From an uncultured Clostridia bacterium (GTDB taxonomy: Bacteria; Bacillota; Clostridia; Christensenellales; UBA1242), in the NCBI GenBank assembly GCA_934749845.1, contig CAKVHQ010000012.1, positions 1 to 26,651 on the forward strand: DNA of 26,651 nt, written 5' to 3'. Of this stretch, positions 14,991 through 21,530 are shown piece after piece. How positions within the stretch are numbered: position 1 is the stretch's first letter; every line of letters starts with the position of its first letter. The position numbers and the translations under genes were made by a program. The notes beneath the pieces were generated by a model that was given only the letters and a program-made list of their open reading frames with translations, was not told where the DNA came from and ran no database searches.

Positions 14991-15947
14991 ATGGAAAGAG
15001 CAATTTTAAACCGATTTAAACAAATTAAAAAACTTATTGGCAACACACCGCTTGTTCAAATTTTTTATACCTATAATGGCAAAAAGCGTTCAATGTTTGC
15101 CAAACTTGAGTGGTATAACCTTACTGGAAGCATAAAAGATAGGGTGGCATATCAAATTATGTTTGATGCCTACAGTGATGGATTGATTACGCAAAAAAGC
15201 AAGGTGTACGAGATAACCAGTGGAAACATGGGAATTTCTATTGCTGGAATTTGCAATTTACTTAATAACGAATGCGAAATAATAATGCCCAAAACTATGA
15301 GTGAGGAGCGAAAAAAACTAATAAAATTGTATGGCGCAAAGTTAACTCTTGTTGATGATTTTAAACAAGGCTTTGAGTTAAGTAACCAACTTGAAAGTAA
15401 AGGCGAATTTTTGGCTCATCAGTTTGAAAATAAAAGCAATTTTAAGGCGCACTATAATTCCACCGCAAAAGAAATTTACGATAAGTTAAAAACTAAAAAA
15501 ATTAAACAATTTGTGGCAGGCGTTGGCACAAGCGGAACTTTAATGGGCGTTGGCACATATTTAAAGAAACACGCAAATTGTCGCGTTGTGGGAATAGAAC
15601 CAGAAAACGCACGAATTTTAACTAATAAATGCCCATTTTCTCATCACAAAATTCAAGGGCTGTCCGACCAAAAGTTGCCACAGCTATATAATAAAGACAT
15701 AGTCGACCAAGTTATTCAAATTAACGATGATGATGCAATAAAAATGGCGCAAAAACTTTGTCAAACATTCTCGCTTGGAGTGGGCATTTCAAGTGGGGCG
15801 AACTTTTTAGGTTGCGTTTTGGCGGGGGATAAGTCAGTTACCACCTTTGCCGATGACAACAAAAAATATCTTTCAACAGACTTGTCAAGCCCGGTAAAAA
15901 GTTCACTTGTGGATAGTATAGAGTTAATTGATATAAAAGTCCTGTAA
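14991..15947 (+). CDS. cysK: Cysteine synthase-like PLP enzyme (O-acetylserine sulfhydrylase family)
   Basis: This 318-residue fold-type II PLP enzyme would make cysteine from O-acetylserine and sulfide. IGNTPLVQI (16-24) opens the domain. The PLP lysine is K49 in LTGSIKDR (usual PTGSVKDR). The substrate loop is TSGNMGI (76-82, usual TSGNTGI). The phosphate-binding loop is GVGTSGT (177-183), and GISSGANF and YLSTDL close the active site. The Thr-to-Met change in the substrate loop is unusual and could mean another nucleophile or substrate, so the gene symbol is family-level. No cysE is adjacent. There is no Shine-Dalgarno site; the promoter lies so close that translation probably starts leaderless. 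The stop codon is inside the terminator hairpin. Confidence 0.85.
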   Translation: MERAILNRFKQIKKLIGNTPLVQIFYTYNGKKRSMFAKLEWYNLTGSIKDRVAYQIMFDAYSDGLITQKSKVYEITSGNMGISIAGICNLLNNECEIIMPKTMSEERKKLIKLYGAKLTLVDDFKQGFELSNQLESKGEFLAHQFENKSNFKAHYNSTAKEIYDKLKTKKIKQFVAGVGTSGTLMGVGTYLKKHANCRVVGIEPENARILTNKCPFSHHKIQGLSDQKLPQLYNKDIVDQVIQINDDDAIKMAQKLCQTFSLGVGISSGANFLGCVLAGDKSVTTFADDNKKYLSTDLSSPVKSSLVDSIELIDIKVL

Positions 15948-15962
15948 AATGGGACTTTTTTT
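15935..15962 (+). terminator. Terminator overlapping the cysK stop codon
   Basis: AAAAGTCC (15935-15942) pairs with GGACTTTT (15952-15959), running into seven Ts. Confidence 0.85.
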
Positions 15963-16062
15963 AGTTAATTAGATGATAAACGAGTAAATCTCTTGCTAAA
16001 ATTTGTCGAAGATTGTAGAATATATTTATAAGAAAAATTTATTTTATAACCGAGGAAAAATT

Positions 16063-16914
16063 TTGAAACTTGCTTTAAAAATTGTATTGCCACTTATTTT
16101 TGTTGCAATCGTTTTAACACTAATTTTTGTTATTCCAAGCGCTTCGAGTGAAGACTTGTTGTTTGTAAAAACAAATCATTTATCTAAAAATGTGAACGAC
16201 AAATTTAATGTTATAGATGCATGTGGAATTTCTTTTAAAACTAGCGATAAACAAAAACCATTTTTCAAAAGCTTAAACAGTGAAGTTATTGAAATTGGTG
16301 TGCTAACTGGACAAGCCAAATGTGTTGGCGAAGGCAGTGCTAAAATTGTTGTTTCATTAAAAGTTAGTGATGATAGCGTTATGGAAAAAGAAATTTCCGT
16401 TGATGTTACCGAAAAGCAAGTTTATCCAACAAGCGTTAAGTTTGAATTTGATAAAGTTACAATTTACGGCGACGAACCTGCAATAAACAAACTTGTTATG
16501 TCTAGCACCACTTTAACTCCAAGAGTGTATAGCAAAAATGGTTTTGCGTCATACGATTATAAAACAGGCGAAGTTCGTTCTTCACAAGATGATGTAATCT
16601 TTTTGGAAATTGCAAAAAGCAAAGATGAAAAGTTTGTAATAAGTTTTTCGGTTCATGTTGAAAAGGTTAAAGAAATAAAAATTAGCAAAACATTAAATGT
16701 GGGTCAAATAAGCAAAATAACTTATCAGTCTTACCTAGATGAAACGACTGAAAGTTCACTAGTATGTAACCCTTCGTTATCTAATCAAGACATTGTCTCA
16801 ATAATAGAGCATTCTTATGGATATGTTTTGGTTAAAGCAAATTCAGTGGGACAAAGTCTCATAACGATAAAGAGCGAAAAGTTTACTATAATAATCACAG
16901 TTACAGTGGTTTAA
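16063..16914 (+). CDS. Exported protein with Big_2-like Ig domains
   Basis: The protein has 283 residues from a TTG start at 16063, chosen because GAGGA lies 6 bases upstream. The frame is open from a TTG at 16003 (303 residues), but no ribosome binding site precedes that one. MKLALKIVLPLIFVAIVLTL is a typical signal peptide or N-terminal anchor; no lipobox is seen. Outside it has two bacterial Ig-like (Big_2) style units: one ending GQAKCVGEGSAKIVVSLKVS, the other NQDIVSIIEHSYGYVLVKA followed by GQSLITI. Such domains act in cell-surface adhesion or as spacers. There is no enzyme motif and no sortase signal. It converges on the NrnA gene with a shared terminator. Confidence 0.6.
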   Translation: MKLALKIVLPLIFVAIVLTLIFVIPSASSEDLLFVKTNHLSKNVNDKFNVIDACGISFKTSDKQKPFFKSLNSEVIEIGVLTGQAKCVGEGSAKIVVSLKVSDDSVMEKEISVDVTEKQVYPTSVKFEFDKVTIYGDEPAINKLVMSSTTLTPRVYSKNGFASYDYKTGEVRSSQDDVIFLEIAKSKDEKFVISFSVHVEKVKEIKISKTLNVGQISKITYQSYLDETTESSLVCNPSLSNQDIVSIIEHSYGYVLVKANSVGQSLITIKSEKFTIIITVTVV

Positions 16915-16940
16915 TAATCACAATCATAGTTTTTTAAATA

Positions 16941-16962
16941 AAGCACCATTTGGTGCTTTTTA
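16941..16962. terminator. Bidirectional terminator between convergent genes
   Basis: AAGCACCA (16941-16948) pairs with TGGTGCTT (16951-16958) with a T-run to the right and an A-rich flank to the left. It serves 16063-16914 and the minus-strand NrnA gene, whose stop codon it touches. Confidence 0.75.
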
Positions 16963-17997
16963 TATATCCATTGTAAACAGATTTTTAAATTCGTCATTTT
17001 GCGAATTTGCACTGTCTAATTGTTGTTTGCATAAGCCTAGCAGTTGTTGTTTTAAGTCGGCAAGAGGTTCTTTCGATTGAAAAGCCGAAACATTAAAGTG
17101 ACCGCCACCGCCCAGTGCTTTTGCTATTGATGAAACATTTATTTTGTCCTTGCTTCTTAAACTTACATAGTAGGAGTTATCTTCTTGTTTAATAAATATA
17201 ATTCCAATTTTAACGCCCTTCATTTTAAGAGCATAATCCACAATTCCCATTGTGTCTTCTTGCTTGCAACCAGTTTCAATAAGGTCTTGCTTAAAAATTT
17301 TCATTATGGCAATTTGGTCGTTTTCAAAAAATGCAAGAGATTGCAAGGCTCGTTGAAATAATAACATTTTTTGTTTTGTGGTGTTTTTAAAAAAGTGGTC
17401 ACGGATAGACTCTAAACTTAAACTTAATTTTGCGTCTTTTTCCATTAAGTCGGCAATAACATGATGAGTGCTATTGTATGTATTCGAGGTTAAATCGTTT
17501 GTGTCAGTTATTATTCCGCTGTAAAGCAGTCTGTACACTTCATCGCAGGCTTTCCATTTTCTCTTTAAAATAAATTCCGTGTAAATTATTTCGCACACAG
17601 AAGACACAATTTTAAGTATGTTATTTCTTGCAAAATTTTCGCAAGTGTCGTGATGGTCTATCATTAAGGTGTCTTTTGCGTTTGTGAAAATTTCTTTAAA
17701 TCGCCCAAGCCTGTAAACGTTAGGACAGTCCAAACTTATTGCTAGGTCATATCTTTTAAATCGTTGCTTGTTTAGTGCAAGATGAGAAACTATTGGCAAG
17801 TATATGTCGGCTAATTTGTCGGTGTCCGAAAAAATATCTATTTGTGGTTTTTCATGCTTTTTTTCGCTTCTTTTATTTACTAAAAGTTTCAAAGCCATGC
17901 AAGAGCAAAGTGCGTCTGCGTCTGCATTTATATGGCATATTATGGCAATTCGTTTGCTATGCAAAATTTGCCTTATACCTTCGCTAATTGAGTGCAT
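16960..17997 (-). CDS. nrnA: DHH/DHHA1 phosphoesterase, NrnA-like nanoRNase / pAp phosphatase
   Basis: This 345-residue protein starts at the ATG with AGGAGG 4 bases upstream; a frame extension to 18033 has no such site. The metal site of the DHH family is complete: HINADADA (22-29), D90 in ISLDCP, D114-H115-H116 in MIDHHDTCENFA, and GIITDTNDL. The C-terminal DHHA1 domain has the substrate motif GGGGHFN (296-302). NrnA enzymes degrade 2-5 base RNAs and/or dephosphorylate 3'-phosphoadenosine 5'-phosphate in the cytoplasm. The latter would fit sulfur metabolism beside the cysteine-synthase-like gene, but the genes are not co-transcribed. A cyclic-dinucleotide phosphodiesterase (without the GGDEF/PAS part) is a less likely alternative. 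Confidence 0.87.
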   Translation of the reverse strand: MHSISEGIRQILHSKRIAIICHINADADALCSCMALKLLVNKRSEKKHEKPQIDIFSDTDKLADIYLPIVSHLALNKQRFKRYDLAISLDCPNVYRLGRFKEIFTNAKDTLMIDHHDTCENFARNNILKIVSSVCEIIYTEFILKRKWKACDEVYRLLYSGIITDTNDLTSNTYNSTHHVIADLMEKDAKLSLSLESIRDHFFKNTTKQKMLLFQRALQSLAFFENDQIAIMKIFKQDLIETGCKQEDTMGIVDYALKMKGVKIGIIFIKQEDNSYYVSLRSKDKINVSSIAKALGGGGHFNVSAFQSKEPLADLKQQLLGLCKQQLDSANSQNDEFKNLFTMDI

Positions 17998-18159
17998 TAA
18001 ACCTCCTAAAAAAAACGCTTTCCAATATATCAAATTATGGCTAAAATGTCAAACATAAAGGTGTTTAAGTTCGCTTTCCATTTGCAAACTATTATATGGG
18101 AGCCTGAATCAAAATTGCTCAAATAATAAAAGTTAAAATAATTTTGCGACAATGTTCTT

Positions 18160-18179
18160 TTAAAACTGACAGGTTTTAA
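18160..18179 (+). promoter_or_regulatory. Dyad upstream of the ferritin-like gene
   Basis: TTAAAAC (18160-18166) and GTTTTAA (18173-18179) form a 7-bp dyad with a 6-base centre, 47 bases before the ATG. It is a possible operator. It does not match the Fur or PerR consensus that I know. No strong promoter was seen (CTGACA...TACAAC is weak). Confidence 0.3.
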
Positions 18180-18226
18180 CACTATTTTACAACAATTCAT
18201 AAATATTCTATGACAAAGGAGTGTTT

Positions 18227-18694
18227 ATGAGAGAAAGTTACACAAAAATTTTAGATGCCGAACCTGAAAATCCAACAATAAGTTTGCTTGCAGATTTGTT
18301 GAGTGGAAAAGACGGCGAATTGACTGCGATAATGCAGTATTTTTTTCAAGAGGTTATGACAAGCGATGAGCAACTAAAAAAACTTTTAGGACAAATAAAA
18401 CATGACGAAATGCATCATGCCAAACTTCTTGCCGATGCAATGGTTGCATTTGGTGGCGTGCCTTATTTTTGCAATCAGTTTAACAGATTTTTCACAACTG
18501 AATATGTTGACTATGCCTTAAGCGAACGACAATTTTTGCTAACAGACATTAGGGGAGAGGAAATTGCAATAAAAGCATATGATGACGCAATTAGTAAGGT
18601 GGATAATGAAAGTTTAAAACAATTACTAGGCGAAATTCGAGATGACGAAAAAGAACATTTAAAACTATTCCGTGAGCAATTAGAAAGATTTTAG
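18227..18694 (+). CDS. Ferritin-like di-iron protein
   Basis: The protein has 155 residues from an ATG with AAGGAG 5 bases before it. It is a four-helix bundle with a complete di-iron ligand set at bacterioferritin-like spacing: E31; E61-x-x-H64 (in KHDEMHH); E111 (in RGEEIAIKAY); E141-x-x-H144 (in RDDEKEHLKLF). The two halves are symmetric with 30 residues between ligands. Bacterioferritin has a haem methionine near residue 52; M44 is here, but the position does not convince. No rubredoxin CxxC tail is present, so it is not a classical rubrerythrin. The likely role is iron storage or peroxide/oxygen detoxification in an anaerobe. It is single-gene, with a strong terminator. Confidence 0.8.
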   Translation: MRESYTKILDAEPENPTISLLADLLSGKDGELTAIMQYFFQEVMTSDEQLKKLLGQIKHDEMHHAKLLADAMVAFGGVPYFCNQFNRFFTTEYVDYALSERQFLLTDIRGEEIAIKAYDDAISKVDNESLKQLLGEIRDDEKEHLKLFREQLERF

Positions 18695-18700
18695 TTAATA

Positions 18701-18738
18701 CAAAAAATAAGGTTTATGAAAGCATAAACCTTATTTTT
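18701..18738. terminator. Strong bidirectional terminator
   Basis: A 17-bp perfect stem (18701-18717 with 18722-18738) has a 4-base loop, with A6 and T6 ends. It is shared by the ferritin-like gene and the convergent acetyltransferase, whose stop codon lies in the right arm. Confidence 0.9.
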
Positions 18739-19285
18739 TGTTTCTAACAAGTTGTTCTTCTAATTTTTGTCTGTATATTTCTCCATAGTCGCTATTTTTA
18801 TCTGTTCGCTTTTCAAAAAACAAATAATCTTTTCCGTTAATAAATTGTGTGGACATATATTCAAAATCTAGCACATTTTTAAATAGACTTGTGCATGCGT
18901 GGTTAAAAGCGGTGCAAACGCCTCTTAACTTTGTTAACTTTAATTTTTCCAAAGCAAATTTTTCAATGGCAAGCATGCCTTCGCTTCCAAGCCCTTTGTT
19001 CCAATAGTCTGGGTGAACAACGCAAGAGAGTTCTCCGCAAGTTTTTTCAGGAATGTTTAGTTGAATAAAACCAACAAAATTATTGTCTTTCTTATATATT
19101 AAAGCGAAAGTATAACTTTTTCCGGATTTGATGTCTTCAAGCATTTTGTGTAGTTTTTTTTGGGCTTCGCTTTTGTTAGTTATTAAAGGCATGTCGTCTA
19201 AAATTTTTTTATTGCTAACCAAACTATAAAATGCATCTAAATCTTCTGGTTTAATAAATCTTATTATTAGTTGCTCTGTTTGCAT
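18731..19285 (-). CDS. GNAT-family N-acetyltransferase (RimJ/RimL-like)
   Basis: This 184-residue protein starts with LIIRFIKPEDLDAFYSLV, the usual opening of RimJ/RimL-type GNATs. The acetyl-CoA loop is NKGLGSEG (96-103) after the strand ELSCVVHPDYW. The later KLRGVCTAFNHACTSLFKNV has the N-x-A-S type segment of motif B, with C-T in the usual A-S place. The family acetylates ribosomal protein N-termini, antibiotics or small amines; the substrate cannot be told. GGAGG lies 4 bases before the ATG. A basic C-terminal tail (IYRQKLEEQLVRNKK) is extra to the domain. Confidence 0.85.
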   Translation of the reverse strand: MQTEQLIIRFIKPEDLDAFYSLVSNKKILDDMPLITNKSEAQKKLHKMLEDIKSGKSYTFALIYKKDNNFVGFIQLNIPEKTCGELSCVVHPDYWNKGLGSEGMLAIEKFALEKLKLTKLRGVCTAFNHACTSLFKNVLDFEYMSTQFINGKDYLFFEKRTDKNSDYGEIYRQKLEEQLVRNKK

Positions 19286-19379
19286 AATGCCTCCATATTC
19301 TATATTCTTTTTCTTTAAAATAATGATACCACAATAATTTCAATTTATCAAAAAAAATTATATAAAAATTTTCAAAAAA

Positions 19380-19406
19380 TTAGCACTAAACACTTGACAG
19401 TGCTAG
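19380..19406 (+). promoter_or_regulatory. CIRCE-type HrcA operator
   Basis: TTAGCACTA-N9-CAGTGCTAG matches the CIRCE consensus (TTAGCACTC-N9-GAGTGCTAA) at 15 of 18 positions with the exact 9-base spacer. It covers the -35 box of the hsp20 promoter, so HrcA would block RNA polymerase until heat stress. Confidence 0.85.
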
Positions 19407-19422
19407 CAAACGGAATTATAAT
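19394..19422 (+). promoter_or_regulatory. Consensus promoter of hsp20
   Basis: Perfect TTGACA (19394-19399), 17-bp spacer, perfect TATAAT (19417-19422). The -35 lies inside the CIRCE operator. The leader is about 60 bases. Confidence 0.9.
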
Positions 19423-19487
19423 ATTGCCGATTGATGAATAGGATTTGTTCATTAGTCCATAATTATTTGTTTTGGGAGGAAATTATT

Positions 19488-19931
19488 ATGAAAAATGAAA
19501 GAGAAGTTAAATTGTTTGATGATGAGGGCCTTGATATCTTTAATCCATTTGAGGAGTTATTCCGTGTCCCATCATTTAGAAGAGATGAAAAATTTGAACA
19601 TATGATGAGAACCGATATTAAGGAAAACGAGCATAACTACGAACTTGAGATGGAAATGCCTGGTTTTGATAAACATGATATTGATATGCAACTTAAAAAT
19701 GGCTATCTAACCGTTTCTGCTCAAAGAAATGAATCAAAAGACGAAAAAGATAAGGCAGGAAACTATATTCGTAGGGAAAGAAGATACGGAAAATCAAGCC
19801 GTTCATTCTATGTTGGCGAACATATTAAAGAAAGCGACATTGATGCTAAATTAGAGCATGGCATTTTGTCTATAATTGTTCCTAAAAAAGCACCAGAAGT
19901 TGAACAATCTAAAAAAATAGAAATAAAATAA
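19488..19931 (+). CDS. hsp20: Small heat-shock protein Hsp20 (alpha-crystallin family)
   Basis: The protein has 147 residues. The start at 19488 is fixed by GGGAGG upstream, and a longer frame to 19431 would begin near the transcription start. A short N-terminal region (DIFNPFEELFRVPSF) precedes the alpha-crystallin domain (about 40-130), with ELEMEMPGFDKHDIDMQLKN and RRERRYGKSSRSFYV. The G-x-L signature is in HGILSIIVPK (near 124-133), and a C-terminal I-x-I anchor (IEI, 144-146) is used to assemble oligomers. It is an ATP-independent holdase. CIRCE plus a consensus promoter indicates HrcA-controlled heat induction, which is less usual for Hsp20 than for groES or dnaK. Confidence 0.95.
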   Translation: MKNEREVKLFDDEGLDIFNPFEELFRVPSFRRDEKFEHMMRTDIKENEHNYELEMEMPGFDKHDIDMQLKNGYLTVSAQRNESKDEKDKAGNYIRRERRYGKSSRSFYVGEHIKESDIDAKLEHGILSIIVPKKAPEVEQSKKIEIK

Positions 19932-19958
19932 GGGTAGTTATTAACTATCCTTTTTTTA
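19930..19958 (+). terminator. Terminator of hsp20
   Basis: AAGGGTAGTT (19930-19939) pairs with AACTATCCTT (19943-19952, one G-T), followed by more Ts. The last stop base of hsp20 is in the stem. Confidence 0.8.
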
Positions 19959-19968
19959 TCTTTTTTGT

Positions 19969-19997
19969 TTGACATATTTTTAATTGTTTCGTAATAT
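19969..19997 (+). promoter_or_regulatory. Promoter of the Asp-rich protein gene
   Basis: Perfect TTGACA (19969-19974), 17-bp spacer, TAATAT (19992-19997), 20 bases before the ATG. Confidence 0.65.
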
Positions 19998-20017
19998 AAA
20001 AATATAGGAGATTTATT

Positions 20018-20245
20018 ATGCGTGATAAGTTTGATGAAAAGATGGAAGATTTCAGAGAAAGATTCGGAATTTTCGATAACGAAGAGCGACTTCAAGACGA
20101 CGATGACTACGAAGACGATGACGATTGCGATAATGACGATGATGAAGATAGCGACGACGATGACGATGATGACGACGAAGACGATGATAATGATGACAAC
20201 GACGACAATGATGGCGCTACTGACGACAATGACGACGAAAATTAA
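20018..20245 (+). CDS. Extremely Asp-rich 75-residue protein
   Basis: The ATG has TAGGAG 7 bases upstream and a promoter 20 bases upstream. The other frame starting at 20022 has no site of its own. Residues 1-26 (MRDKFDEKMEDFRERFGIF...) form a charged amphipathic helix. Residues 27-75 hold 33 Asp, 4 Glu and 6 Asn out of 49, coded by a run of GAC/GAT. It has no signal peptide or TM segment, so it stays in the cytoplasm unless exported in another way. Possible roles are metal or calcium buffering, DNA mimicry, or a nucleating or chaperone-like tail; none is shown. The GAY tract is prone to slippage, so its length probably varies between strains. It lies between a heat-shock gene and an oxidoreductase. 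Confidence 0.75.
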   Translation: MRDKFDEKMEDFRERFGIFDNEERLQDDDDYEDDDDCDNDDDEDSDDDDDDDDEDDDNDDNDDNDGATDDNDDEN

Positions 20246-20267
20246 ATAATAGGTTTATAGTATTTTT

Positions 20268-20316
20268 AAGGAGTGCATAATTTTTTCATGGAATATGTGA
20301 AAGGCACTCCTTTTTT
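20268..20316 (+). promoter_or_regulatory. Hairpin enclosing the ribosome binding site and start of the oxidoreductase gene
   Basis: AAGGAGTGC (20268-20276) pairs perfectly with GCACTCCTT (20304-20312), followed by four more Ts. The left arm is the only Shine-Dalgarno candidate for the ATG at 20288, and the ATG is in the 27-base loop. It looks like a terminator for the Asp-rich gene, or a switch that hides the ribosome site, or both. Confidence 0.55.
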
Positions 20317-21475
20317 CACGCAAGGAGAAAAAATAAAACAGTATAATTATTTGGATAAAGATGCCGAGTGCGATGTCTTAATTGTTGGAGGTGGAATTGA
20401 TGGTGCGATAGTAAATTTTTACTTATCGCAAAAATTTAACACAATTTTGGTTGATAAACAAAGGTTTGGTTTTTGTTCAACAAGTTGTGCCACAATTTTG
20501 CTTGAGTATCAACTAGATAATTTTGCTAGCGATTTGCTTAAAGAAATGTCACAAAATCAAGTTGTTGATGTCTACAAAATGGGATTGTACTCAATAGAGA
20601 AAATAAATTCTTTCATAAAAAAGTATGGCAATAGTTGCCAATTTGCGTTGCGCCCAACCTTGCTTTTTTCGGCAAACAAAAGTGATAAAAAAGATATTTT
20701 AAAAGAATACAATTTTAGAGTTTTAAATGGTTTCGATTGCGAGTTAATTACTAAAAAGAACAATCCTTTTCCTTTCAAAATTGAATACGGAATTTATTGC
20801 CCAAATGGTGGGTGTGAACTTAATCCGTATCTTTTTACAAAACAACTTATTGAAAATTCAAGCAATCAACAACATATTTATGAAAACACTGAAGTTAAGA
20901 GTTTTGTTTGCGAAAAAGATTTTGTTATTGCAACAACCTCTTACGGTCAAAAAATTAAGTGCAAAAAGTTGGTTTTAGCAACGGGCTTTAATTGGGAACT
21001 TTTAAAAAACAAAACCCTTACTAGTCGAACTGTTTCATATTCTGTTGTAACAACTCCATGTTTAATCAACTGGAAACAAAATGCCTTAATTCAAGATTGC
21101 AAACAGCCTTATCACTACATGAAAAAATTGCCATGTGGTAGAATTATTTATGGCGGAGAAGATACAAAGTTTAATAATAAATTTATTAAAGAAAAAACGG
21201 CAATAAAAAAGTACAAAAAACTTGAAAAAAGTTTAAAGAAAATGTTCGATAGCCAAGATATAAAAATTGAATATAATTTTTGTGGCTGTTTTGGCACAAC
21301 AAAAAACAACCTAGGCGTTATTGGCAAAAGCGAACAAAAAAATGTTTACTATTTTTTTAGTAATGGAGCAAACGGCGTAATAAACGGAATGTATGTCGTG
21401 GAACTTTTAGAAGATATTTTTAATGGTAAATATAATAAATTTGAAGAACTGTTTAGCCCGTTAAGAAAAATTTAA
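20288..21475 (+). CDS. FAD-dependent oxidoreductase of the DAO family
   Basis: The protein has 395 residues from ATG 20288. A GTG at 20273 in the same frame would overlap the ribosome site. The N-terminal Rossmann motif is exact (CDVLIVGGGIDGA, GGGIDG at 34-39), followed by the acidic residue at the strand end (ILVDKQ). The second FAD segment is KLVLATGFNW, and the C-terminal SNGANGVINGMYVVELL closes the fold. This is the glycine/D-amino-acid oxidase (DAO) superfamily. The CSTSCATI segment (63-70) takes the place of the usual A-T-S-x-x-S-x-G. No Rieske cluster is present. The substrate is unknown. The atypical feature is the hairpin over its start, which suggests controlled translation. Confidence 0.8.
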   Translation: MEYVKGTPFFTQGEKIKQYNYLDKDAECDVLIVGGGIDGAIVNFYLSQKFNTILVDKQRFGFCSTSCATILLEYQLDNFASDLLKEMSQNQVVDVYKMGLYSIEKINSFIKKYGNSCQFALRPTLLFSANKSDKKDILKEYNFRVLNGFDCELITKKNNPFPFKIEYGIYCPNGGCELNPYLFTKQLIENSSNQQHIYENTEVKSFVCEKDFVIATTSYGQKIKCKKLVLATGFNWELLKNKTLTSRTVSYSVVTTPCLINWKQNALIQDCKQPYHYMKKLPCGRIIYGGEDTKFNNKFIKEKTAIKKYKKLEKSLKKMFDSQDIKIEYNFCGCFGTTKNNLGVIGKSEQKNVYYFFSNGANGVINGMYVVELLEDIFNGKYNKFEELFSPLRKI

Positions 21476-21479
21476 AAAA

Positions 21480-21504
21480 GTTTAACACTTTAAACCGCTT
21501 TTTT
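21480..21504 (+). terminator. Weak terminator after the oxidoreductase
   Basis: GTTTAA (21480-21485) pairs with TTAAAC (21490-21495), followed by CGC and six Ts. The stem is AT-rich and short. Confidence 0.4.
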
Positions 21505-21530
21505 ATATATTAAATTAGAGGTTTTAAAGT

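Noticed and set aside
20022..20249. Met/Thr-rich frame over the Asp-rich gene
   Set aside because: It is the same repeat read in another frame; the ribosome site spacing favours the ATG at 20018.
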